Shown: positions 36,794 to 46,162 of the stretch, in pieces
Layout of the letters: each line of letters starts with the position of its first letter
Position numbering within the stretch: position 1 is the first letter of the stretch
Assembly (NCBI RefSeq): GCF_000017685.1
Contig: NC_010602.1
Location: forward strand, 62,001 to 126,000
Direction of reading: 5' to 3'
DNA: 64,000 nucleotides
Origin: Leptospira biflexa serovar Patoc strain 'Patoc 1 (Paris)'
GTDB lineage: Bacteria > Spirochaetota > Leptospiria > Leptospirales > Leptospiraceae
The notes under the pieces: generated by a model
The model's input: the letters and a program-made list of their open reading frames with translations, nothing else
Database searches by the model: none
What the model was told of the DNA's origin: nothing
Program-made: the position numbers and the translations under genes

Positions 36794-38115
36794 GGAGTTG
36801 TCCCTCCTTGCGGACGTAGAATGACGATTTGATTGCCAGTGGAAAGTGCTAGGACTTCTTTTTGTTTGGGATGGACACTAAATAGATGGGGATGAATGTA
36901 ATTGTCATCATCATTGGAAGCAAATAATAGTTCTCCTTTTTGTGTATCCACGATGTAAAATTTACCTGACGAATAGAGACCACCAATGATTAAAATTTGG
37001 TTGGATGGGGCATAAATTTCTCCTGCATCAAAAAATGTTGATCGAAACATTTCCTTTTTCGTCGCTAAATTGAATCCATAAAATTGTATGAATCCAGTTT
37101 CCACTCCTGCAGAACAATAGAGATAGTTTCCATCCGGTGTGATGGCAACCGATCGTATTGTTTGTCTATCTTTTGTTTCCAAATCTTCCGAATCACTTCG
37201 TGGAATGTATACGATGGGGCCTGCTGGTTTTTCTTCTACGATTTCCATACTCATGTTTTGATTCATGATTGATGGAGTGATTTCATGGATTCTGCCATGA
37301 GCATTTCCATAAATAATCGAATTACGTTTATTTACATATTGGTAAGGAAATTGGAGGTGAGCGATTTCAAATCCTGCAGGTTGGGTCCAATCGGCACTAT
37401 TTGGATCCGCTGTTAATTGAAAGTCGTTTAATTTTTCTCCAGATATAGAATCATAGATGATGAGCCTACGGTCATAAAAATGGGGTCCTTCCATATTATG
37501 TTTGTAGGAAACTAATATCTTTTTTCCATTTTCAATGAATTTGGCATTGTCAATGGTGAGGATCCAGTTCGGTGAAAGTCCTGCTTCTTCTCTGTTTGTT
37601 TTACTCTCATCACCTGGGTATCGATAGTCGATGTCTGCTGTTATGGAATAAAAAAGAGAATTTTCGGCTGTGAAAGATTTGGTGATACTCCCGTTCGTTG
37701 AGGAACGCATCACTAAGTATCGTTCAGAAGATTGTGAGTTCGGATCGGTTTGACCAAAACTTAAAAAAGTTTTTCCATCAGGTGAAACATCGAAGATCTT
37801 TGGGCCATCAAATTCCTTTTGGTAATGCATCTTTGCTTCGGTTTTCCAAATCATACTCCCATCTAACAAACTAATTCGATAGATATAAAAATCAGTTGTC
37901 CCGATGAGAGCAGACCTTCCATCCGTGTGGTATTGGATGCTAAAAATATTTTGTCCATCTATGGAGGGAGAGATTCGGTTTTGGATTTGCCATGCAAGAT
38001 TTGGATTTTTGACTTCGGAGTTTTGTGTAGAGAAGTTTGGAAATTTTGCACCCGATTGCGGATTTGCAGGAAGGATTGGTAACAAAAGGAAAAGTAGCAG
38101 GTAGGTGTATCGCAT
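36787..38115 (-). CDS. Exported WD40/beta-propeller-like protein
   Basis: A 442-aa protein with a signal peptide (MRYTYLLLFLLLPILPA) and repeated blades with WD40-like patterns, such as YHTDGRSALIGTTDFYIYRI, DVSPDGKTFLSFG, AITPDGNYLYCSAG and SVHPKQKEVLALSTGN. No enzymatic motif is visible. ATG 38115 starts directly at the signal peptide; a GTG at 38142 would add nine residues. It overlaps the ankyrin gene and is first in the run propeller-ankyrin-RluA-HAD. Confidence 0.8.
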   Translation of the reverse strand: MRYTYLLLFLLLPILPANPQSGAKFPNFSTQNSEVKNPNLAWQIQNRISPSIDGQNIFSIQYHTDGRSALIGTTDFYIYRISLLDGSMIWKTEAKMHYQKEFDGPKIFDVSPDGKTFLSFGQTDPNSQSSERYLVMRSSTNGSITKSFTAENSLFYSITADIDYRYPGDESKTNREEAGLSPNWILTIDNAKFIENGKKILVSYKHNMEGPHFYDRRLIIYDSISGEKLNDFQLTADPNSADWTQPAGFEIAHLQFPYQYVNKRNSIIYGNAHGRIHEITPSIMNQNMSMEIVEEKPAGPIVYIPRSDSEDLETKDRQTIRSVAITPDGNYLYCSAGVETGFIQFYGFNLATKKEMFRSTFFDAGEIYAPSNQILIIGGLYSSGKFYIVDTQKGELLFASNDDDNYIHPHLFSVHPKQKEVLALSTGNQIVILRPQGGTTPW

Positions 38116-38207
38116 GCGCGAGAGTCTAAGGATGGGGATCACTTGGTCAAGACTTCCACAAAAAGGGAAAATTCACCTGAAATGGATTCCATCCTAGATG
38201 AAAAATG

Positions 38208-38241
38208 TATAATTTATTGAATTTATATCTGTTAAAACAGA
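38208..38241 (+). promoter_or_regulatory. Promoter and leader dyad of the EAL gene
   Basis: TATAAT at 38208-38213 is a perfect -10. The -35 position is poor (GATTCC). A 6-bp dyad TCTGTT-AA-AACAGA at 38228-38241 lies downstream, in the expected leader, 20 bp before ATG 38261, and could be an operator or mRNA hairpin. Confidence 0.45.
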
Positions 38242-38260
38242 CACAGGAAAAGAAGTTAAC

Positions 38261-39466
38261 ATGGTAATGGCCCTGGAATCGAATAAGCGAAAAGAATATG
38301 TCCCATTATTGCAACCCATCTTCTCCGTTGAAGAACAAACAGTGGTTGCCTATGAGTCTCTCGGCCGAGTGAGAGACGCCAATGGAACACTGGGAAACGT
38401 TCCCGAATTTTCAGATCCCCATGTGACTCCACTCCGAATGTCAGTCATTGATCGAGAGTTACTTGGTCTTTCCTTACAAAAAATAAAAAACTCGAATGAC
38501 CAACTCTTTGTCAATATGTCACCGGATCAGGTGATTTTAGAATATGAGGAGAGCAAAGGGAACCTACTTCCCATCGCAGAAATTGTCAAACATTACGGTG
38601 TCCCCATAGAACGGATTGTCGTTGAGATTACAGAAAAATCAGGTAGTTTTGGCACTGATGTTCTAGCTGCAGGTGTTGAATTACTCAGAGAACAAGGATT
38701 TGGTATCGCATTGGATGATGTTGGATCAGAATCTTCCAACTTAGAGAGGTTAGGTGCGATAAAACCAGATATCATTAAAATTGATTTAAATATATTAAAG
38801 AAGTCCATTGAAAAAAGGGAATACCAATCCATCCTCGAATATTTAAAACAAATTTCATTGAGTATCGGGTCACAGCTTTTATTTGAAGGAATTGAGTCTG
38901 AAGGTGAGTTGTACCAAGCGGTGAGTTCTGGTGCTAGTTTATTACAAGGTTATTTTTTAGGAAGACCAGTTGAGTTTAGTGAAGAGAAACAAAATATTTG
39001 TGATGTTGTTGTGCCTCATTTGCAAATTTATCATGAAAATAAACGAAAGGAAGTCGCAAAGGAAATCGAATTTGAAAAAATGATTAAGACGAAATTAATG
39101 TCATTACCATTAAAAACAATCAAACTTGATAACCGCGTGATCATTGACCCACAAAGTTTTTTTAAATTAGATCCTTTGATTCAAAGAGTTTATGTAACAG
39201 ATTGGCAAGGTACCCAAGTATCACCTTATTATGAAAGAACGAACAACTCAGGATTCGCAGAAAATATGGCATTTTTGCAAAAAAACTGGTCGTATATGCC
39301 TTTCTTTTACAAACACGTGAAACAAGTGTTCCGCGATTCAGAGAATTGGCAAGTGAGTGATCCCTATTGGGACAAATCTTTGAAAAAGAAAGTCATTGTA
39401 TTTTCTCGAGTGAACGAATTGGGATATTCATTTTTTGTAGATTTAGTTTTAGATGAAACAAAATAA
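38261..39466 (+). CDS. EAL-domain c-di-GMP phosphodiesterase with YkuI-like C-terminal sensor domain
   Basis: A 401-aa soluble protein. The EAL domain spans about residues 12-250, with the signature Glu in YESLGR (ESL in place of EAL), Asn in LFVNMSP, Glu in VVEITE, the Asp pair in ALDDVGSE, Lys in IIKIDL and Glu in LLFEGIE. The metal and catalytic residues look retained, so activity is plausible despite the altered motif. The remaining ~150 residues (YVTDWQGTQVSPYYER...) resemble the PAS/PDC-like domain of Bacillus YkuI. It is preceded by its own promoter region. Confidence 0.85.
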   Translation: MVMALESNKRKEYVPLLQPIFSVEEQTVVAYESLGRVRDANGTLGNVPEFSDPHVTPLRMSVIDRELLGLSLQKIKNSNDQLFVNMSPDQVILEYEESKGNLLPIAEIVKHYGVPIERIVVEITEKSGSFGTDVLAAGVELLREQGFGIALDDVGSESSNLERLGAIKPDIIKIDLNILKKSIEKREYQSILEYLKQISLSIGSQLLFEGIESEGELYQAVSSGASLLQGYFLGRPVEFSEEKQNICDVVVPHLQIYHENKRKEVAKEIEFEKMIKTKLMSLPLKTIKLDNRVIIDPQSFFKLDPLIQRVYVTDWQGTQVSPYYERTNNSGFAENMAFLQKNWSYMPFFYKHVKQVFRDSENWQVSDPYWDKSLKKKVIVFSRVNELGYSFFVDLVLDETK

Positions 39467-39486
39467 AAAAAATCAATTTGGAAAAC

Positions 39487-40065
39487 TTAATTTGGAAGTT
39501 TGATCGCATTCCAAAGTAAATCTTCTGATTCTTTCAAAAATTGATCATCCAATTTGATTTTGCCGTTCCTTGAACCTTTCACGAGTCCAACAAAAGCACC
39601 CCAAACAATCGCAATCAATGCATCTGGTGGAAACTTAATCAATATATCTCGATTATCATGTGCAAATCGTGTTAAGAATTTTAGTAGTAATGCTCGTTTT
39701 GCGAGACTTTTTTTATCTAAATAAGGAAGGTTGTATTGCATCTCCAAAAAATCGAAGGCGATTGGATTTTCCCTTTGGAATTCAGCCATTGATAACCAAA
39801 TCCGATGGAATTGTTCCTTAGGTTCAACATTCTCTGGGAAGTTGTCCTTGATTTTATTGTAAAGACTCTCTTGCCATTTTTGAAAGAGTGAATTCACAAG
39901 TTCTTCTTTACTCGCAAAGTAACGATAGATGGTACCTGCAGCGACATTGGCACGTTCTGCAATCAAAGGAACTGCTGTTCCATCAAAACCTTTCGCCGTA
40001 AATAATTCTAACGCTGCCGTTAAGATTTCTTCGCTTTTATTCAATTTTGAAGCCTTTTCGACCAA
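39487..40065 (-). CDS. TetR-family regulator, probably FadR/acyl-CoA-responsive
   Basis: A 192-aa TetR protein with N-terminal helix-turn-helix AVPLIAERANVAAGTIYRYFASKEELV. It is divergent from the large + strand catabolic run and faces the palindrome at 40187-40204, which closely fits the Bacillus FadR box. By that context it probably represses acyl-CoA-degradation genes and is released by an acyl-CoA. TTG 40065 is the longest start but has no ribosome site; TTG 40044 with AAAAGG upstream is equally likely. The ligand is inferred only from neighbouring genes. Confidence 0.88.
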   Translation of the reverse strand: MVEKASKLNKSEEILTAALELFTAKGFDGTAVPLIAERANVAAGTIYRYFASKEELVNSLFQKWQESLYNKIKDNFPENVEPKEQFHRIWLSMAEFQRENPIAFDFLEMQYNLPYLDKKSLAKRALLLKFLTRFAHDNRDILIKFPPDALIAIVWGAFVGLVKGSRNGKIKLDDQFLKESEDLLWNAIKLPN

Positions 40066-40073
40066 TGGGGATT

Positions 40074-40118
40074 CCTATCCAAATCCCTTTTGATAAGGGA
40101 CGTTCATTTTTGGATAGG
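40074..40118. repeat. Nested inverted repeat upstream of tetR
   Basis: The outer arms CCTATCCAAA (40074-40083) and TTTGGATAGG (40109-40118) are perfect complements. Between them TCCCTT (40084-40089) and AAGGGA (40095-40100) form an inner perfect hairpin with a 5-nt loop. It lies between the tetR start and the palindromic operator and could be a second regulator site or an RNA structure in the tetR leader. Confidence 0.55.
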
Positions 40119-40186
40119 GGTCATAGATACCCCCAATCCAATTCTTTTCATTCTTTTTTTAAAAAAGTACTTGTAAAGTAAAAAAA

Positions 40187-40204
40187 GGAATGAATATTCA
40201 TTCA
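40187..40204. promoter_or_regulatory. Palindromic operator resembling a FadR box
   Basis: Positions 40188-40203 are a perfect 16-bp palindrome, GAATGAATATTCATTC. With flanks it matches the Bacillus subtilis FadR (YsiA) consensus as I recall it (TGAATGAnTAnTCATTCA) at 15 of 16 defined bases. A possible promoter overlaps it: TTGTAA at 40171-40176 and TATTCA at 40195-40200 with an 18-bp spacer. Binding here would block transcription of the 40235 run. Confidence 0.75.
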
Positions 40205-40234
40205 TTAATTTGTGAGTGGAAATACGGACTAAGA

Positions 40235-40801
40235 ATGGCAATTTTGGATCAAAAGTTTATTTCAAGGCGAACTGTTGTCAAAACTTCATTGTTTGGGGCT
40301 GCCTTTTTGTACTTATCTACGAGCGGTTGTAAAACCGGTGGGACTGTCTCTTTATCCAACCGTGGCTTAGGATGTTCCTTTTTGGACCCAAAAGCCGAGG
40401 ATTACTTTTTTTACTTATGTGAATCCTTGTTATTCACCTTTCTTCCGAAAGACCAAAAGGAAAAGGAGAAAGTTTTGGGCGAAGTTGTTCTCGGAATTGA
40501 TTCCTATTTATCTGCTTTACCATCTCATACCCAGGCTGAAATCACCGAAGCAATCCAGTTTTTAAATTTAGGTATTGTTAGGTGGTATGTGTTTGGTTCA
40601 AGTTCGAATTGGGAAGATTCCAATCGCGAAAGTGTAATCAAATCTTTAAATCAATGGAAGATGTCATCGATCAGTCTACTTCGATCCATTTTCTTTTTAT
40701 TACAATCGATGGTAACGATTGGATTTTTTGAAAACAGTTACTCATGGAAACATGTTGGTTACCCAGGGCCAAAACACGCATTAGGATTAAGACATGGATA
40801 A
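40235..40801 (+). CDS. Tat-signal small subunit of GMC dehydrogenase
   Basis: A 188-aa protein with the twin-arginine motif SRRTVVKTS, a hydrophobic stretch and then SGC, which could also be a lipobox. The mature part is helical and ends in SWKHVGYPGPK, like the gluconate 2-dehydrogenase subunit 3 family and the product at 27287. It likely escorts the flavoprotein encoded next, which lacks its own signal. ATG 40235 is chosen because the earlier in-frame ATG at 40190 lies inside the palindromic operator. It overlaps the GMC gene by 8 bp. Confidence 0.7.
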   Translation: MAILDQKFISRRTVVKTSLFGAAFLYLSTSGCKTGGTVSLSNRGLGCSFLDPKAEDYFFYLCESLLFTFLPKDQKEKEKVLGEVVLGIDSYLSALPSHTQAEITEAIQFLNLGIVRWYVFGSSSNWEDSNRESVIKSLNQWKMSSISLLRSIFFLLQSMVTIGFFENSYSWKHVGYPGPKHALGLRHG

Positions 40802-42335
40802 ACTGATCGATGTATCATATTTAAAGAAAGATTTAGATTTAGAAGCGGACTTTGTGATTGTTGGGTCAGGTGCTGGTGGAGGAACCAGTGCTGAGATTTT
40901 AGCGAAAGCAGGTTACTCTGTCATCATTGTAGAGGAAGGAAATTATGAACGAAGTAAGGACTTTGATTTAAAAGAACTTTCCACATTCAATCGATTGTAT
41001 TTTGAAGGTGCCACTCGGCCAACCAAAGATAAAGGGTTTACGGTTGTCCAAGGTAGAACCGTTGGAGGATCGACAGTTGTAAACTGGACAACTTGTATCA
41101 AAACTCCGAAGGAAACGTTACAATATTGGGAAAAGGATCTTGGCATTAATGGTTTTTCCGAGGAAGAAATGGAGACTTGGTTTGATGTCGCATCAAAACG
41201 ATTTTCTATCCAACCATGGGAAGCACATAACCAAAACAATAATCTACTCAGTGTTGGTGCTAAAAAACTTGGTTGGAGGTATAGTTCCATACCTCGGAAC
41301 GTAAAAAACTGCAATATGTTAGGTTATTGCGGATTGGGTTGCCCCATCGATGCAAAACAAAGCCAACTTGTCACAACGATTCCTTCTGCTTTGAAGGAAA
41401 AAACAAGCTTACTATATAATACAAAAGCTCTCCGTTATGTATGGAAAGACAACAAAATAGATCATTTGTACTGTTTGCCAAGTACCAAAGGCACTGATAC
41501 TCAGCCCAAAATTCGTTTGTTTGCTAAACATTTTATCACAAGTGCGGGTGCGATTAACTCACCTGCCCTTTTATTACGATCTCAATTACCTGATCCTTAT
41601 CAGCTCATTGGAAAACGAACTTTTGTTCAATTGCATAACTATTCGGTAGCAGAAATGCCAACTCCAGTTTATGGCTTTTTTGGTGCTCCTCAATCTGTTG
41701 CATCTGATGAATTCCTTTGGAAAGAAGGAGTCACAGGAAAAGCAGGATATAATATCGAAGCCGTAGGTGCACAACCGATTGTATTGATGAATTTAAGAAA
41801 ATTGGTAGGCGAAGAATTTGAACAATATGTGAAGAGTTATCCCAACTTACATGTATTAGTTTCTCAGATTCGTGATGGATTTAGCGAAGAAAGTATTGGA
41901 GGAACTGTTCGATTGAATGAAGAAGGATATCCAATTTTAGATTATCCTTTAAACGATTTTATAGTAGATGGTATCCGAAGATCATATTTATCCATGGCAG
42001 AGTGCCAATTTGCAGCAGGTGCAAAGACAGTTGTTCCTGCCAACAATGCAGTGAATCCATTCTCTAGCTGGTCAGAAGCAAAAAAAGGAATCGAAAAAAT
42101 GGTGATCCAATCACCAAATACAGTTGTCAACTCTACACATCCGTTAGGTGGAAATGCAATGGGTAATTCTCAGGAAACATCTGTTGTGGATCCAAATGGA
42201 AAGTTTCATCATCTGACTAACTTATCAGTGATTGATGGTTCCATTTTTCCAACAAGTTTAGGTGTAAATCCAAGTTTTACAATCTATGCCATAGCATCAA
42301 AATTAGCCACAAAATTGGCCAAGGAATTCAAATAA
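40794..42335 (+). CDS. GMC-family flavoprotein dehydrogenase with C-x5-C-x3-C motif
   Basis: A 513-aa GMC oxidoreductase: FAD motif [16 protein letters not shown] (residues 21-36), catalytic His in [11 protein letters not shown] and a closing Asn in [11 protein letters not shown]. Cys173, Cys179 and Cys183 have the spacing known for the 3Fe-4S cluster of FAD glucose dehydrogenase alpha subunits; the same stretch also appears in fatty-alcohol oxidase-like proteins. It probably oxidises an alcohol in the periplasm and passes electrons to a cytochrome or quinone. Its homologue is at 27816. Substrate is inferred from the acyl-CoA genes around it. Confidence 0.88.
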
Positions 42336-42336
42336 G

Positions 42337-43215
42337 ATGTTAACGCGTACAGAAGAGATCTTATTTGCTGCGATGGTATTTTTTTTAATGGTGGCGATGG
42401 GAAGTACACTTACCATTGAGAATTTTAAAAAGGCAGTGCATTCTAAAAAACCTCTGATTGTTGGAGTCATATCTCAATTTGGTTTTATGCCACTCATAGC
42501 TTTTGGATTAGCAAAAAGTTTAGATTTATCACCTTTGTTTTCTATTGGACTCATTTTAGTTGGTTGTACACCAGGTGGGACAACTTCCAATTTGCTCACC
42601 TATTATGCGAAAGGTGATGTTGCTTTGAGTATCAGTATGACAATCACATCTACAATACTTGCAACCGTGATGATGCCATTTTTGTTTTGGTTGTATTGCT
42701 CTGGTTTTGCAGAAAATGACATTCAAATTCCATATAAAAGTATTGTCGGATCAATTTTCATATTAATCATTCCTGTTTTGATCGGGATTCAGATCAGATC
42801 GTATAATACAAGAATGGCGCTAAAAATTGAAAAAATAGGCAGTTATCTAGGAATATTAATGATTCTCTTTTTGTTAGGTGTTATGGTTCCCAAGAACTTA
42901 GATATCCTACAAATCACAACTTGGCAAATGTATTTGGCTGCGATCCTCATAACGGTGCTCGGGTACAGTTTTGGATATATTTTTAGCAGAATCTTAAATT
43001 TATCTGAAAAACAAGCACGTACTGTATCCTTAGAGACGGGGATTCAAAATGGACCATTGACGATAGCGGTCATTCTACTTAGTTTTTCCAATTCAATCAG
43101 TAATGAAATTCTTTGGATGCCACTTTTATATGCATTGTTTGTGCCCATTACCTCTTCAATCGCTACTTACTATTTTTATTTAAAATCAAAACAAGAATCA
43201 AAAGGACAAGTTTGA
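42337..43215 (+). CDS. Bile acid:sodium symporter (BASS) family transporter
   Basis: A 292-aa integral membrane protein with about nine to ten helices and the family pattern [29 protein letters not shown], whose crossed helices bind Na+ and substrate. Later come [19 protein letters not shown] and a charged tail. BASS members import bile acids, steroid-like acids, pantoate or keto acids. It lies 1 bp after the GMC gene and directly before the acyl-CoA dehydrogenase gene, so it may import the organic acid that this run degrades. A second, divergent BASS gene is at 55653. Confidence 0.9.
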
Positions 43216-44343
43216 ATGAATTTCTATTTTTCAGAAGAACAAAACAAATTAAGGGATGCCGTTGCTGCATATTCTAAAATCGCAGGAAGTGACCCGCAAA
43301 GAGACATCGAAGAAAGAGATAGTGAGTTTTCTTGGGATGTTTTACGCGCGCTAGGTGACAAAGGTTGGACTGGTGTAATCGTACCAGAAGAGTATGGTGG
43401 TATGGGTAAAGGTGCAATGGAATACACTATCATCATGGAAGAGACTGCCAAAGAATTAATTTATGGGCCACAAAATTTAATCCAAGCACAACAAGGACTT
43501 CTAGCTGTTGGAACAGAAGAACAAAAAAGGAAATGGTTACCGGAACTTGCCAAAGGAAAAATGATGGCGGCCCAAGCAATTTCAGAGCCAGATGCTGGAT
43601 CATCATTCCAAAACATTCAAACGACTGCAGTGAAAGATGAGAACGAATGGGTCTTAAATGGTCTTAAAGTACACATCAACTTGGGAAAAGAAGCTCAATT
43701 GATGATGGTATTGGCAAAAACCGATAAGGGATTAACGGAATTTTTAGTCGATCGAGATTCAAAAGGGATTCGTTATGAAAAACAAGATCCGATTGGCTTA
43801 CGATCTGCACCTATGTATGATGTTCACTTTGAAGATTGTCGAATCCCACTCGATAGTGTTTTGGGTAGAGAAGGTAGGGGGATCGAAACCTTTATGTCTA
43901 TTTTTAAATTGAGTCGATTGGGAGTTGCATCGCAATTGATTGGAATTGCTAGAGGGTGTTTGGATCATGCTGTCTCGTTTACAAAGTCAAGAAAAGTCGG
44001 CGAAAACCGCGTTTCAGATTTTCAGGGGATACAATGGATCATTGCAAAGTTAACATCTGAATTAGAAGCAGCAAAATTAGCAAGAAACCAAGCCGCATGG
44101 TTGCATGATCAAAAGGTAAATCATAACTTAGAAACATCGATTGCAAAATATCTTGCTGGTGTGGTTGCAGATGAAGTTGTGAACAAAGCTTTTACTTTGA
44201 CTGGATCCCATGCTTGTTATCGAAACAAGCCATATGATAGATATGTGCGTGAAGTAAAATCGTTATTAGCTGGCGGTGGAAGTTCGGAAGTGATGTTAAA
44301 TAATGTCGCTAGAGAAATCCTTCGGCCTTCCTACCAATATTAA
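43216..44343 (+). CDS. Acyl-CoA dehydrogenase
   Basis: A 375-aa flavoprotein introducing an alpha,beta double bond into an acyl-CoA. The N-terminal helical domain contains VPEEYGGMGKGAMEY, the middle beta domain AQAISEPDAGSSFQNIQT, and the C-terminal domain FQGIQWIIAKLTSELEAAKLA. The final region (REVKSLLAGGGSSEVMLNNVARE) deviates from the common EGTxEI pattern, so the position of the catalytic base is uncertain and the acyl group may be unusual, as in steroid side-chain or branched substrates. Electron-transfer flavoprotein genes are not in the window. Confidence 0.92.
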   Translation: MNFYFSEEQNKLRDAVAAYSKIAGSDPQRDIEERDSEFSWDVLRALGDKGWTGVIVPEEYGGMGKGAMEYTIIMEETAKELIYGPQNLIQAQQGLLAVGTEEQKRKWLPELAKGKMMAAQAISEPDAGSSFQNIQTTAVKDENEWVLNGLKVHINLGKEAQLMMVLAKTDKGLTEFLVDRDSKGIRYEKQDPIGLRSAPMYDVHFEDCRIPLDSVLGREGRGIETFMSIFKLSRLGVASQLIGIARGCLDHAVSFTKSRKVGENRVSDFQGIQWIIAKLTSELEAAKLARNQAAWLHDQKVNHNLETSIAKYLAGVVADEVVNKAFTLTGSHACYRNKPYDRYVREVKSLLAGGGSSEVMLNNVAREILRPSYQY

Positions 44344-44344
44344 A

Positions 44345-45313
44345 ATGAAATATACTGGAATCACTTTGATCACTGGAGCCAATGGATTCATTGGATTTGA
44401 ACTTTTGAAAGAGCTCTCAAAAGATTCAAATCTAAAGATTCGTGTCACAGATATTCGAGATGATAAAATCAATTTATTAAAGAAACCTAATATTGAATTG
44501 ATTAAGTCGGATATTCGAAATCAAAAAGAACTTAGCACCTTATTAAATGGTGTTGATCGTATTTTTCATGTTGCAGGAATTTGTAATCTGAGTACAGACT
44601 TCGATCGTCTAAAGCCGATCAATGTTGATGCTGTTGATAAGTTAACCAATATTGCAGTTCAAAATAGTGTAAAAGCATACGTTCATTTTAGTTCCTCAAG
44701 TGTTTATGGAACTTATAACGGAAATCCATTTAAAGAAACGGATGTTTGTAACCCGAAAGATTCGTACGCTAAAAGTAAATATGCAGGCGAACAGATTGTA
44801 ACAGAAAGAATCAAAAATGGTTTAAAGGCAATCATCCTTCGCCCGTGCACTGTCTACGGTCCAGGTTGTAATGATGGTGCTGGAAAGGTATTTTCGAGAC
44901 CAGGGCAGATCGCCGGAATTCCTGGTGATGGAAAAAAGAAATTGGCAAATGTTCGAGTAGAAGATGTAGCAAGGGCTGCCATTTATTTATCTGAGAAGGA
45001 AAACACTTTTGGTCAAATCTACAATATAGCAGATGATGACCATCCGAGTTTAGAAGAAGCACTGGAATTGGCTTCCAAAACATTTGGATCAAAGATCAAC
45101 AAAATTCACATTCCATTGTTGTTATTGAAAATCATATCAAAACTAGAATCTCCAATTGCAAAACTGCAAGGTAGAATTCCCGATCTCGAATATGAAGCAA
45201 TCAAATATCTATATGATGATTATTATATGGATAATGAGAAACTAAAATCAACTGGTTACAAGTTACTGTATCCAAATTTTGTTTCTTCAATGGAATCAAT
45301 GAAATTAATTTAA
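44345..45313 (+). CDS. NAD-dependent epimerase/3beta-HSD-like dehydrogenase (extended SDR)
   Basis: A 322-aa extended SDR with the Rossmann motif ITGANGFIGFELLKEL and catalytic Ser and Tyr-x3-Lys in FSSSSVYGTYNG and DSYAKSKYAGEQ. The pattern (FHVAGICNLSTDFDRLKPINVDAVDKL, LRPCTVYGPG) resembles 3beta-hydroxysteroid dehydrogenase and sugar-epimerase branches, so it could oxidise a ring or secondary hydroxyl. ATG 44345, one base after the preceding stop, gives the correct N-terminus; the frame continues upstream inside the dehydrogenase gene. Confidence 0.87.
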   Translation: MKYTGITLITGANGFIGFELLKELSKDSNLKIRVTDIRDDKINLLKKPNIELIKSDIRNQKELSTLLNGVDRIFHVAGICNLSTDFDRLKPINVDAVDKLTNIAVQNSVKAYVHFSSSSVYGTYNGNPFKETDVCNPKDSYAKSKYAGEQIVTERIKNGLKAIILRPCTVYGPGCNDGAGKVFSRPGQIAGIPGDGKKKLANVRVEDVARAAIYLSEKENTFGQIYNIADDDHPSLEEALELASKTFGSKINKIHIPLLLLKIISKLESPIAKLQGRIPDLEYEAIKYLYDDYYMDNEKLKSTGYKLLYPNFVSSMESMKLI

Positions 45314-45323
45314 AGAGGATAAA

Positions 45324-46154
45324 ATGAGTAAGGTAATTGTAATTAGCGGAATTGCCCAAGGTATGGGTCGGGAAGTGTCATTGATGTTGGCATCACAAGG
45401 ATATACTATTTGTGGATTTGATATTGAGAAAAAATATTTAGATAGTTTAGCAGATGAGTTAAATCAATTGAAGGCTAAGTTTCATCTCGAAACTTTAAGT
45501 GTTACTGATTCTGACAAAATTTTAAAATTTAAAGACACAGTATTAAAAAAGTTTGGATCAGTGGATACAGTTGTTTCTAATGTTGGGATTGGTTTTTTTG
45601 GCCCGTTTGAAGAAGTCAATTTAGTAAAAGCATTACAGTGTTTCGATATCAATGTTATTGGATGTGCAAGACTTTTACAGGCATTCATCCCTTCGATGCG
45701 TGAGAGAAAAAGTGGAAAGATAGTTGTGATGTCATCACTTGTCGGCCAAGTTCCATTTCCTTTCGAATCAATTTATTCGGCGACTAAGTTTGCCATCGAA
45801 GGTATGGTTTCATCATTTCGATATGAAGTGAAACCATTTGGAATTCAAGTCGCGATGATCCAACCGGCACAGGTATCCACAAATTTTGCTGCCAAAGCGC
45901 AACAGTTACCTGATAAAAATTCACCTTACTATGATCGATGTGTTCGATTTATTAACCGTGATAATGAATTAATTAAAAAGGCAACGAATCCAAAACAAGC
46001 TGCAGAAAAAATCGTGAAAGTGATACAGTCAAAGAATCCAAACTTATTCAATCAGGTAGATTTCATGAGTAGTTTCTTTTTGGGTTTGAATCGTTTTTTG
46101 CCTCAAAAATTAAAAGATAAAATTCTACTCGATCACATGAATATCAATGTATAG
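45324..46154 (+). CDS. Classical short-chain dehydrogenase/reductase
   Basis: A 276-aa SDR. The cofactor motif is GIAQGMGREVSLML, an Asp after the second strand (GFDIEKK) points to NAD(H), the structural motif is NVGIG, and the catalytic Ser-Tyr-Lys is in MSSLVGQ and YSATKFAIEGM. It probably interconverts a hydroxyl and keto group, for example a 3-hydroxyacyl-CoA or ring hydroxyl, in the pathway of this run. GAGGA sits upstream of ATG. It lies 10 bp after the epimerase-like gene. Confidence 0.9.
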   Translation: MSKVIVISGIAQGMGREVSLMLASQGYTICGFDIEKKYLDSLADELNQLKAKFHLETLSVTDSDKILKFKDTVLKKFGSVDTVVSNVGIGFFGPFEEVNLVKALQCFDINVIGCARLLQAFIPSMRERKSGKIVVMSSLVGQVPFPFESIYSATKFAIEGMVSSFRYEVKPFGIQVAMIQPAQVSTNFAAKAQQLPDKNSPYYDRCVRFINRDNELIKKATNPKQAAEKIVKVIQSKNPNLFNQVDFMSSFFLGLNRFLPQKLKDKILLDHMNINV

Positions 46155-46162
46155 GAAGAAGA

